Part shown: in pieces, positions 43,907-48,430 of the stretch
Numbering within the stretch: the first letter of the stretch is position 1
Layout of the letters: every line of letters begins with the position of its first letter
DNA from: Chryseobacterium sp. BLS98
GTDB taxonomy: Bacteria; Bacteroidota; Bacteroidia; Flavobacteriales; Weeksellaceae
Reading direction: 5' to 3'
DNA length: 64,000 bases
Assembly: GCF_001045445.1 (NCBI RefSeq)
Contig: NZ_LFNF01000003.1
Span: 62,001 to 126,000, forward strand
Notes under the pieces: generated by a model
Databases searched by the model: none
What the model was told of the DNA's origin: nothing
Seen by the model: the letters and a program-made list of their open reading frames with translations, nothing else
Made by a program: the position numbers and the translations under genes

Positions 43907-44038
43907 ATGAAACAATTACATAACATATCTAATCAGTATTCGAGACTAAACGGACAGGAGCCGAAAGGATATGCATGTATGATTCTCGATATTGAATTTA
44001 TAGATAAAAAAGGTGCTTATATACGTAGGTCTCAGTGA
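43907..44038 (+). CDS. 43-aa leader peptide upstream of the attenuator
   Basis: The ORF starts MKQLHNISNQYSRLNGQEPK and ends KKGAYIRRSQ, with TGA at 44036-44038, 22 bases before a strong terminator hairpin. Its Gly-Ala codons lie exactly on AGGTGCT (44011-44017), which can pair with the 5' arm of that hairpin. A translating or stalled ribosome would therefore decide which structure forms. The composition is not dominated by one amino acid, so the signal may be general translation stress. Translation itself is not shown by the sequence. Confidence 0.5.
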   Translation: MKQLHNISNQYSRLNGQEPKGYACMILDIEFIDKKGAYIRRSQ

Positions 44039-44089
44039 TCTGACACGTCAAAATATATACAGCACCTCCCGGAAAGAGGTGCTTTTTTT
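44011..44089 (+). promoter_or_regulatory. attenuator-like leader structure
   Basis: AGCACCTC (44061-44068) and GAGGTGCT (44076-44083) form the terminator stem. An upstream AGGTGCT at 44011-44017 is an exact copy of the 3' arm and can pair instead with AGCACCT (44061-44067). The two pairings exclude each other, the hallmark of attenuation. The tRNA array starts two bases after the T tract, so it can only be reached by read-through. Confidence 0.65.
44061..44089 (+). terminator. intrinsic terminator just before the tRNA array
   Basis: A perfect 8-base-pair stem with a 7-base loop, followed by seven T residues (44083-44089). Confidence 0.9.
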
Positions 44090-44091
44090 AT

Positions 44092-44163
44092 GGTTTCTTT
44101 AGCTTATTTGGTAAAGCGCCGGTCTGTGGAACCGGAGAACAGGGTTCGATCCCCGAAGATACC
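44092..44163 (+). tRNA. tRNA-His-like (GTG)
   Basis: G-1 (44092), acceptor GTTTCTT/AAGATAC with one T-T mismatch, D stem GCTT/AAGC, anticodon stem CCGGT/ACCGG with loop CTGTGGA, and C73 opposite G-1 as in tRNA-His. The T arm is irregular: either a six-base loop or two mismatched pairs. It is the first element of the array. Confidence 0.8.
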
Positions 44164-44173
44164 CCAAATAAAC

Positions 44174-44242
44174 GTGAATAGTCAATGGTGAATTGTGAAT
44201 TTAAAATTGACAATCAAAGCAAATTGACAATTGACCATTCAC
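44174..44242 (+). repeat. spacer palindrome, copy a
   Basis: It opens GTGAATAGTCAATGG and closes with AATTGACCATTCAC, its imperfect inverse. It fills the spacer between the His and Lys elements. Confidence 0.8.
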
Positions 44243-44252
44243 ATAAAAAAAC

Positions 44253-44326
44253 AATCTCATAGCTCAATTGGTTAGAGCACCGGTCTTTTAAACCGGGGGT
44301 TGAAAGTTCAAATCTTTCTGGGATTA
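44253..44326 (+). tRNA. tRNA-Lys-like (TTT)
   Basis: A 74-base cloverleaf: acceptor AATCTCA/TGGGATT (all paired, but A1-T72 and one T-G), D stem GCTC/GAGC, anticodon stem CCGGT/ACCGG with loop CTTTTAA, T stem GAAAG/CTTTC with loop TTCAAAT, A73. Bases CCA follow at 44327-44329. Bacterial tRNA-Lys normally begins with G1-C72, so the weak first pair is unusual. Confidence 0.85.
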
Positions 44327-44335
44327 CCATTAAAC

Positions 44336-44418
44336 GTGAATAGGCAATGGTGAATTTTACTTCGTAAGTGAATTTTGAAAAATTGACGAGCAAAATGAAT
44401 TGACAATTGACCATTCAC
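44336..44418 (+). repeat. spacer palindrome, copy b
   Basis: GTGAATAGGCAATGG at the left and AATTGACCATTCAC at the right are imperfect inverses. An inner TTTTACTTCGTAAGTGAATTTT pair adds a second hairpin. Confidence 0.75.
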
Positions 44419-44428
44419 AAAGTAAAAC

Positions 44429-44502
44429 AGTCTCGTAACTCAATTGGACAGAGTATCGGTTTTCTAAACCGTAAGTTACAGGTTCGAACCTTGTCGAGGC
44501 TA
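44429..44502 (+). tRNA. tRNA-Arg-like (TCT)
   Basis: A 74-base cloverleaf with acceptor AGTCTCG/CGAGGCT (A1-T72, one wobble), D stem ACTC/GAGT and anticodon stem TCGGT/ACCGT with a T-T mismatch at the first pair. The loop is TTTCTAA (anticodon TCT); T stem ACAGG/CTTGT; A73. The D loop (AATTGGACA) keeps the GG pair. Confidence 0.8.
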
Positions 44503-44509
44503 CAAAAAA

Positions 44510-44580
44510 GGTCTATTGAGGTAATGGTAACCTGCCCGACTGTCTCTTGGGCACTGCGGGTTCGATTCCCGCATAGACCG
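44510..44580 (+). tRNA. tRNA-Asp-like (GTC)
   Basis: A 71-base cloverleaf: acceptor GGTCTAT/ATAGACC, D stem AGGT/ACCT, anticodon stem CCCGA/TTGGG, loop CTGTCTC (anticodon GTC), a four-base variable region, perfect T stem GCGGG/CCCGC and G73, the aspartate discriminator. Position 37 is T, where decoding tRNAs have a purine. Confidence 0.78.
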
Positions 44581-44584
44581 CAAA

Positions 44585-44641
44585 GATTTACGGAAAATTT
44601 GGCTCCGGCTGTCTCCCGGAAAAAAATACTGAAGTGAATCT
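44585..44641 (+). ncRNA. armless tRNA-like element
   Basis: GATTTAC (44585-44591) and GTGAATC (44634-44640) form a 7-pair acceptor-like stem (one G-T). Between them TCCGG/CCGGA (44604-44608, 44616-44620) form a perfect 5-pair stem around CTGTCTC, the same 7-base loop as the preceding Asp element. There is no room for D or T arms: 12 and 13 linker bases replace them. It sits between two tRNA-like genes. Confidence 0.5.
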
Positions 44642-44646
44642 GAAAA

Positions 44647-44718
44647 CTGGAAAGATAACGGTGGTTGTTTACCCGCCTTGGACACGGGAGGTCGCAAGTT
44701 CGAATCTTGCTTTCCAGA
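44647..44718 (+). tRNA. tRNA-Pro-like (TGG)
   Basis: Acceptor CTGGAAA/TTTCCAG with the C1-G72 pair typical of tRNA-Pro, anticodon stem CCCGC/ACGGG (last pair C-A mismatched), loop CTTGGAC, T stem GCAAG/CTTGC with loop TTCGAAT, A73. The D arm is abnormal: TAAC/GTTG with only a four-base loop, so the usual D-T loop contacts look impaired. Confidence 0.75.
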
Positions 44719-44726
44719 CATAATTT

Positions 44727-44798
44727 GCTCTATTCGTCTAACGGCCAGGACACCTGCCTTTCGAGCAGACAGCAAGGGTTCGATTCCCTTATAGAGTA
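44727..44798 (+). tRNA. tRNA-Glu-like (TTC), first copy
   Basis: A 72-base cloverleaf: acceptor GCTCTAT/ATAGAGT with a G1-T72 wobble, the Glu-like D arm TCGTCTAACGGCCAGGACA, anticodon stem CCTGC/GCAGA with the first pair mismatched, loop CTTTCGA, T stem AAGGG/CCCTT, A73 rather than the usual G73. Confidence 0.82.
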
Positions 44799-44803
44799 CA
44801 AAA

Positions 44804-44883
44804 GTGAATGGTCAATGGTGGATTGCTTTGCAAGTGAATTTTTAAAAATTGACAGTAAAACGAATTGGCAATTGACCATTCAC
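44804..44883 (+). repeat. spacer palindrome, copy c
   Basis: GTGAATGGTCAATGG and CAATTGACCATTCAC are near-perfect inverted ends 80 bases apart, with an inner TGCTTTGCAAG hairpin. Confidence 0.85.
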
Positions 44884-44894
44884 AAACAAAAAAC

Positions 44895-44968
44895 GATTTC
44901 GTAGCTCAAGTGGTTAGAGTGTCGGTCTGATACACCGAAGGTTGAAGGTTCGAGTCCTTCCGGAATTA
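44895..44968 (+). tRNA. tRNA-Ile-like (GAT)
   Basis: A 74-base cloverleaf: acceptor GATTTCG/CGGAATT with G1-T72 and one T-G pair, D stem GCTC/GAGT, anticodon stem TCGGT/ACCGA, loop CTGATAC (GAT), T stem GAAGG/CCTTC, A73. Apart from the weak acceptor it is close to normal. Confidence 0.85.
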
Positions 44969-44973
44969 CAAAT

Positions 44974-45045
44974 GATTTTGCAGCTCAATGGTAGAGCGCT
45001 GGTCTGTTAAACCGGAAGTTGAAAGTTCGAATCTTTCCGGAATCG
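44974..45045 (+). tRNA. tRNA-Asn-like (GTT)
   Basis: Acceptor GATTTTG/CGGAATC with two T-G pairs, D stem GCTC/GAGC, anticodon stem CTGGT/ACCGG, loop CTGTTAA, T stem GAAAG/CTTTC, G73. Position 8 is C (CA instead of TA), although U8 is almost invariant in bacterial tRNAs. It starts only five bases after the Ile element. Confidence 0.83.
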
Positions 45046-45074
45046 CAAAAAACTAAATGTTAATTGTTTCAAAA

Positions 45075-45154
45075 GAAGAGAAAAAAGGTATGTCAAGAGC
45101 AGAAGATCTTTACGCCCAATACGGAAAATACCGACAGCCTTTTTCTTTTTATTA
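45075..45154 (+). repeat. structured spacer repeat, copy 1
   Basis: It shares GAGAAAA...GT(A/T)TGTCAAG(A/C)GCAGAAGATCTT(T)AC with copies 2 and 3 and ends GACAGCCTTTTT. The ends AAAAGGTATGTC and GACAGCCTTTTT pair (one bulge). Confidence 0.65.
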
Positions 45155-45185
45155 GAAATTATGGGTTAGAAGTTATTTTGAAAAT

Positions 45186-45213
45186 TAATCATTACTAATT
45201 GCTAATTACTCAT
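45186..45213 (+). repeat. AT-rich direct repeat
   Basis: ATTACTAATTGCTAATTACT consists of a repeated TAATTNCTAATTNCT-like unit and recurs near 46249-46270. Confidence 0.6.
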
Positions 45214-45218
45214 AAAAT

Positions 45219-45299
45219 GATGGTTCGCCGAAGTGGAAGAGTCGGGCGGTCTGCAAAACCGCTGTGAAAACTGAGTGGGTTTGAATCCCATAACCATCT
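45219..45299 (+). tRNA. tRNA-Cys-like (GCA) with long variable region
   Basis: An 81-base molecule: acceptor GATGGTT/AACCATC, class II style D arm CCGA/TCGG, anticodon stem GCGGT/ACCGC, loop CTGCAAA (GCA), a 12-base variable region, T stem GTGGG/CCCAT and T73, the cysteine discriminator. The T loop is TTTGAAT, so the conserved C56 is T. Its D arm and layout resemble the following tRNA-Tyr. Confidence 0.8.
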
Positions 45300-45325
45300 C
45301 AAATAACTAAAATGAGATTAGTTCC

Positions 45326-45400
45326 GGAGAAAAGTAAAAGTTTGTCGAGCGTAGAAGTTCTTACATCAAACTAAAAATAAAGACAGGCTTTGTTTTTCTT
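45326..45400 (+). repeat. structured spacer repeat, copy 2
   Basis: The copy has AAAGTTTGTC at the left and GACAGGCTTT at the right; they pair with two wobbles that differ from the pairs in copies 1 and 3. The core reads GAGCGTAGAAGTTCTTAC. Confidence 0.65.
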
Positions 45401-45420
45401 CACAAATGCAAAAAATTAGA

Positions 45421-45500
45421 ATTTATAAATGATATAATTTGTTTAACGACCACAAGGCTTGTTAATCATTTATCAATCATCCCTTATCATTTATAATCAT
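45421..45500 (+). repeat. AT-rich inverted spacer repeat
   Basis: ATAAATGATA near the left end and TATCATTTAT near the right end are exact inverses about 60 bases apart, between the Cys and Tyr elements. Confidence 0.65.
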
Positions 45501-45504
45501 ATCT

Positions 45505-45588
45505 GGAAGTACGCCGAAGCTGGAGAGTCGGGGCAGACTGTAAATCTGTTGCTTCATTGCTGAGCAGGTTCGAATCCTGCTACTTCCA
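45505..45588 (+). tRNA. tRNA-Tyr-like (GTA)
   Basis: An 84-base class II cloverleaf: acceptor GGAAGTA/TACTTCC, D stem CCGA/TCGG, anticodon stem GCAGA/TCTGT, loop CTGTAAA (GTA), long variable arm, T stem GCAGG/CCTGC, A73. This is the most regular member of the array. Confidence 0.9.
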
Positions 45589-45593
45589 CAAAA

Positions 45594-45664
45594 CCGCTGA
45601 TAATGTAACGGCAGCATGCAGGAAAAGTACTCTTGTTGTTCAGGTTCGATTCCTGGTCGGTTGG
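45594..45664 (+). tRNA. tRNA-like element, Thr-type anticodon position (AGT), A33
   Basis: It aligns base for base in length with the Trp element at 46537. D region TAATGTAACGGCAGCAT, anticodon stem CAGGA/TCTTG with loop AAAGTAC, T stem TCAGG/CCTGG, G73. The acceptor CCGCTGA/TCGGTTG has one mismatch and two wobbles. Position 33 is A instead of the invariant U and the triplet at 34-36 is AGT, so normal decoding is doubtful. Confidence 0.6.
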
Positions 45665-45671
45665 TTTAAAT

Positions 45672-45743
45672 GCTCCATTAGCATAACGGTAAGTGCATCC
45701 GGCTTTCTACCGGACGACAAGGGTTCGATTCCCTTATGGAGTA
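45672..45743 (+). tRNA. tRNA-Glu-like (TTC), second copy
   Basis: A 72-base cloverleaf: acceptor GCTCCAT/ATGGAGT with G1-T72, D stem GCAT/GTGC, perfect anticodon stem TCCGG/CCGGA, loop CTTTCTA (TTC, with T37), T stem AAGGG/CCCTT, A73. Its T arm is identical to that of the first Glu element while D and anticodon arms differ. Confidence 0.8.
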
Positions 45744-45748
45744 CAGAC

Positions 45749-45826
45749 GTGAATGGTCATCAGTCAATTGTGAATATAATACCATGAAAGTTCAGATTGA
45801 GAAATAAAATTGATTTGATCATTCAC
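45749..45826 (+). repeat. spacer palindrome, copy d
   Basis: GTGAATGGTCATCAGTCAATT at the left and TTGATTTGATCATTCAC at the right are imperfect inverses. Confidence 0.7.
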
Positions 45827-45834
45827 AGAAAAAC

Positions 45835-45920
45835 AGGAAAGAGAAAAGTTTGTCAAGCGCAGAAGATCTTACAGACACTAACAGGCATAGTTTTAAAGAG
45901 ACAGACTTTCTCTGACCTAT
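45835..45920 (+). repeat. structured spacer repeat, copy 3
   Basis: AGAGAAAAGTTTGTC and GACAGACTTTCTCT pair along 14 positions with one bulge and one wobble; the core AAGCGCAGAAGATCTTAC matches copy 1. This is the best-paired copy. Confidence 0.7.
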
Positions 45921-46010
45921 TAATAATGAGTAATAAGTAATAAGCAATGAGTAATGTGAGTACTCAATAAATGAATAAGTCTTTGAATTATTCATTACCA
46001 ATTACTTATA
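45921..46010 (+). repeat. AT-rich inverted spacer repeat
   Basis: TAATAATGAGTAATAAGTAAT at the left and ATTCATTACCAATTACTTAT at the right are imperfect inverses, immediately before the Leu element. Confidence 0.65.
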
Positions 46011-46017
46011 AATAACC

Positions 46018-46091
46018 GCGGGAATGGTGGAAATGGTAGACACACTTGATTTAGGCTCAAGGTTTTGGGGGTTCGAGTCCCTCTTTCCGTA
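46018..46091 (+). tRNA. tRNA-Leu-like (TAG) with short variable region
   Basis: Acceptor GCGGGAA/TTTCCGT with G1-T72, Leu-style D arm GTGGAAATGGTAGACAC, anticodon stem CTTGA/TCAAG, loop TTTAGGC (TAG), T stem GGGGG/CCCTC, A73. The variable region is only GTTTT; genuine bacterial tRNA-Leu has a long class II arm. Confidence 0.78.
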
Positions 46092-46099
46092 CAAGAGTT

Positions 46100-46173
46100 G
46101 CCTCTCTATTCCAACTGGCAGAGAAAACGGCTTTAAACCCCGTAAAGTCCCGGTTCGAATCCGGGGAGAGGTA
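46100..46173 (+). tRNA. tRNA-Leu-like (TAA) with short variable region
   Basis: Acceptor GCCTCTC/GAGAGGT with G1-T72, weak D stem (TTC/GAA), anticodon stem ACGGC/CCCGT with a C-C mismatch at the loop, loop TTTAAAC (TAA), variable AAAGT, perfect T stem CCCGG/CCGGG, A73. The anticodon reading depends on accepting the mismatched pair. Confidence 0.65.
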
Positions 46174-46207
46174 CAGAAATATGAGTAATGAATAGTAAGT
46201 AATTATT

Positions 46208-46270
46208 GTGAATGGTCAATGGTCAATATTGAATTTAATGAATGCAATTTATTACTAATTGCTCATTACT
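46208..46270 (+). repeat. spacer palindrome, copy e (left half)
   Basis: GTGAATGGTCAATGGTCAATATTGAAT starts the copy, but the right end of the family is replaced by ATTACTAATTGCTCATTAC. Confidence 0.6.
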
Positions 46271-46279
46271 TATAAATCC

Positions 46280-46352
46280 GGAAGAGTGGTGTAAAAGGTG
46301 TGCACGCTAGTCTGAAAAACTAGAGGCGTGGGTTCGATTCCTGCCTGTTCCA
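46280..46352 (+). tRNA. tRNA-Phe-like (GAA)
   Basis: A 73-base cloverleaf: acceptor GGAAGAG/CTGTTCC with a G-G mismatch at the fifth pair, D stem GTGT/GCAC, perfect anticodon stem CTAGT/ACTAG, loop CTGAAAA (GAA), T stem GTGGG/CCTGC with two wobbles, A73. The D arm looks Leu-like rather than Phe-like. Confidence 0.78.
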
Positions 46353-46365
46353 CAGAAAATAAATA

Positions 46366-46447
46366 ATAATGATAAACGATGGATTTAAGCTAAAAATATC
46401 ATTGATCAATCATCAATCATCAATCATCAATCATCATTTATAATCAT
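46366..46447 (+). repeat. spacer with heptamer direct repeats
   Basis: Four to five copies of CAATCAT-like heptamers (46403-46434) follow a TAATGATAAACGATGG stretch that is their partial inverse. Confidence 0.75.
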
Positions 46448-46455
46448 AGTTATCC

Positions 46456-46528
46456 TGATTCATAGTGTAACTGGTCAGCACACAAGACTTTGACTCTTGT
46501 CGTTCAGGTTCGAATCCTGATGAGTCGA
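46456..46528 (+). tRNA. tRNA-Gln-like (TTG)
   Basis: Acceptor TGATTCA/TGAGTCG, all paired but with T1-G72 and another T-G, D stem GTGT/GCAC, perfect anticodon stem CAAGA/TCTTG, loop CTTTGAC (TTG), T stem TCAGG/CCTGA, A73 rather than the usual G73. Confidence 0.8.
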
Positions 46529-46536
46529 CAGAAATT

Positions 46537-46607
46537 ACTCTGATAGTGTAATGGCAGCATCTCAGTCTCCAAAACTTATGGTATAGGTTCGAATCCTGTT
46601 CGGAGTG
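46537..46607 (+). tRNA. tRNA-Trp-like (CCA)
   Basis: A 71-base cloverleaf: acceptor ACTCTGA/TCGGAGT (A1-T72, as in normal tRNA-Trp), D stem GTGT/GCAT, anticodon stem TCAGT/ACTTA with one C-T mismatch, loop CTCCAAA (CCA), T stem ATAGG/CCTGT, G73. It is the last array element, 104 bases before the YkuK gene. Confidence 0.8.
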
Positions 46608-46614
46608 CAAGAAA

Positions 46615-46673
46615 GTGAATTGGTAATAGTGTTAAAATTGACAAGTAAAACGAATTGACCATTCACCATTGAC
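46615..46673 (+). repeat. spacer palindrome, copy f
   Basis: A shortened copy (GTGAATTGGTAATAG ... CGAATTGACCATTCACCATTGAC) between the last tRNA-like gene and the YkuK gene. Confidence 0.6.
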
Positions 46674-46710
46674 AAATTAAAATAAAACAAATTTAAAACA
46701 TGTAGAAAAA

Positions 46711-47196
46711 ATGGAAACGCAACAAGAAGTATGGCAGAATATGAAAGGAATTTTTTTCCGGAAACCTATCACACAGCTGGTAGAAGAAGCCATTATCCGC
46801 GAACAGGCCAACGGTCACCGTCTGAAAGTATGCGTGGGCTCAGACTCTCATGTATATGGCGATGCCATCAGTTATGCAACGGCAATCGTATTCGTTCGTG
46901 AGGGAAAAGGAGCGTTTACCTTTATCAGAAAAGAAAGAGAAATACAGAAGATCAGTATCAAAGAGCGGATGCTGAATGAGGTGAACAGATCCGTAGAAAT
47001 TGCTTACGCTATCTGTGCCATTCTGGATGCTTATGGAGTAGAAATGGAGGTACACGCAGACATTAATACCGACCCGGATTTTAAATCTAATGTAGCATTG
47101 AAAGATGCAATGGGATACATCCTGGGAATGGGCTATGTGTTTAAGGCAAAACCTTATGCATTCGCAAGCTCCAATTGTGCTGATATGATGGTTTAA
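46711..47196 (+). CDS. YkuK-family RNase H-fold protein
   Basis: The 161-residue protein matches the YkuK (formerly DUF458) family, predicted to have an RNase H-like fold. The first strand motif LKVCVGSDSHVYGDAISYATAIV (about 32-54) has an Asp in the RNase H catalytic position. Further acidic residues follow in MEVHADINTDPDF (about 111-123) and the family end GYVFKAKPYAFASSNCADMMV. It directly follows the tRNA-like array with no visible promoter, so a role on these RNAs is a reasonable inference. Confidence 0.9.
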   Translation: METQQEVWQNMKGIFFRKPITQLVEEAIIREQANGHRLKVCVGSDSHVYGDAISYATAIVFVREGKGAFTFIRKEREIQKISIKERMLNEVNRSVEIAYAICAILDAYGVEMEVHADINTDPDFKSNVALKDAMGYILGMGYVFKAKPYAFASSNCADMMV

Positions 47197-47272
47197 CCAT
47201 TAATGGAGAAAAAACCGGAAATTTCAAAGACTGTGAAAAAACAAATAAAAAGAACCCTTTAAAACTTAAACC

Positions 47273-48049
47273 ATGTATTTTTTAATTCAGGCTAATGTAT
47301 ATCTGGACCCGGATCATTATAAAATTTTTGATGCATTGGAAGAACTGAATATTGATTATGATGTAATTAATATTCCGCCAGCAACACAAAAAATAGATTT
47401 TGTAACAGACAGAAAAGATGTTTTTGTCTATGGTTCGGTGACGATTGCGAGATTAGCAAAGCAGAATACAGACTGGTTTCCGGGATCTTTTTACGGAGGT
47501 AATCATCTGTATGAAATATATTCCAGGCATTATGGGGAGAACCTTCTGAATTACAAAGCTTCAGTCCATAAAATTTCAGAAGAATTAATCTGGAAAAAAA
47601 ATGAAACAAAATTCATTAAACCATATAATGAAGCTAAAATTTTTACTGGAAAAGTTTTCACAGAAACAGAATGGAGAGATTTCGTTTTTGAATCTGTCGA
47701 AAACAAATTAAATAGGATCACAGAAGATTCTTTAGTACAGGTTTCTGAAGCTAAACGTACAATCAAAGAAGCAAGACTCTGGATTATTGGCGGACAAATA
47801 ATCGATGGAGGCTATTATAAATTTAATGATGATGCTCCTTTCGAAGAAAAAGTTGCAGAAGACGGATTTATGTTTGCAAAAGAAATGATCCGGCTTTTTG
47901 ACCTAGAAGAAGCCTTTGTAATGGATATTTGTTTAACGGATGAAGGCTGGAAAATTGTTGAAATAAACTGTATCAACAGCTCCGGGTTTTATCCCAATAC
48001 TAATGTGAAAAGTGTTATCAAAGCATTGAATATCTACTTTTCCAGCTAA
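47273..48049 (+). CDS. ATP-grasp domain protein, R2K clade type
   Basis: A 258-residue ATP-grasp-like protein resembling the R2K clade (formerly DUF4343). The N-terminal pre-ATP-grasp part spans about 1-90. KFIKPYNEAKIFTGKVF (about 118-134) gives the ATP-binding lysine. The metal-binding end is MDICLTDEGWKIVEINCINSSGFY (about 219-242), where Asp220, Glu233 and Asn235 fit the DxxxxxExN pattern. Such enzymes are predicted amide or peptide ligases seen in phage and conflict loci. It is the second gene of the RNA-processing set. Confidence 0.85.
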   Translation: MYFLIQANVYLDPDHYKIFDALEELNIDYDVINIPPATQKIDFVTDRKDVFVYGSVTIARLAKQNTDWFPGSFYGGNHLYEIYSRHYGENLLNYKASVHKISEELIWKKNETKFIKPYNEAKIFTGKVFTETEWRDFVFESVENKLNRITEDSLVQVSEAKRTIKEARLWIIGGQIIDGGYYKFNDDAPFEEKVAEDGFMFAKEMIRLFDLEEAFVMDICLTDEGWKIVEINCINSSGFYPNTNVKSVIKALNIYFSS

Positions 48050-48061
48050 AAAAATGAAAAC

Positions 48062-48430
48062 ATGGAAATGACCAAAAGATTATTGTTTCTGGATGATATA
48101 AGATACCCAATTGAGGCATACCATTATACCAGACAGGATATTTTCCTCAGGAAAGATTGGCATATTGTACGCAGCTACGAACAGTTTGTCGACAGAATTC
48201 TGGAAAAAGGACTCCCGGAAATGATCTCTTTTGACCATGACCTCGCAGAAATACATTATCTGAAACCTGATTCCGATGAATATACGGAAAAAACAGGCTA
48301 CGATTGTGCCAAATGGCTGGTAGAATATTGTATGGATAATTACTTAGAGCTGCCAAAATTCTATTGTCATTCAATGAATCCTGTAGGAAAGAAAAATATT
48401 GAAAGCCTTTTAAAAAACTTTAAAAAATGA
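48062..48430 (+). CDS. cyclic-phosphate-processing receiver-like (cREC) protein
   Basis: The 122-residue protein matches the cREC family, a receiver-domain offshoot predicted to act on cyclic phosphate ends of RNA. Visible features are LLFLDDIRYP (acidic pair Asp11-Asp12), ISFDHDLAE (about 57-65), GYDCAKWLVEY (about 80-90) and FYCHSMNPVGKKNI (about 102-115), where the CHSxNPxG signature replaces the normal receiver chemistry. The stop overlaps the exonuclease start by four bases (ATGA). Confidence 0.85.
   Translation: MEMTKRLLFLDDIRYPIEAYHYTRQDIFLRKDWHIVRSYEQFVDRILEKGLPEMISFDHDLAEIHYLKPDSDEYTEKTGYDCAKWLVEYCMDNYLELPKFYCHSMNPVGKKNIESLLKNFKK

Noticed and set aside
44407..44904. Several 65-92-codon open frames on both strands across the tRNA array
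   Set aside because: They run through tRNA-like genes whose stems and loops explain the sequence, and their translations are repetitive or lack any family features.
44092..46607. CRISPR array from regularly spaced palindromic repeats
   Set aside because: Repeats are 60-85 bases, irregular in spacing and form, alternate with tRNA-like genes, and no cas gene is present.
44092..46607. Prophage or integrative element with a tRNA cluster
   Set aside because: No integrase, phage structural gene or attachment-site duplication is visible nearby.
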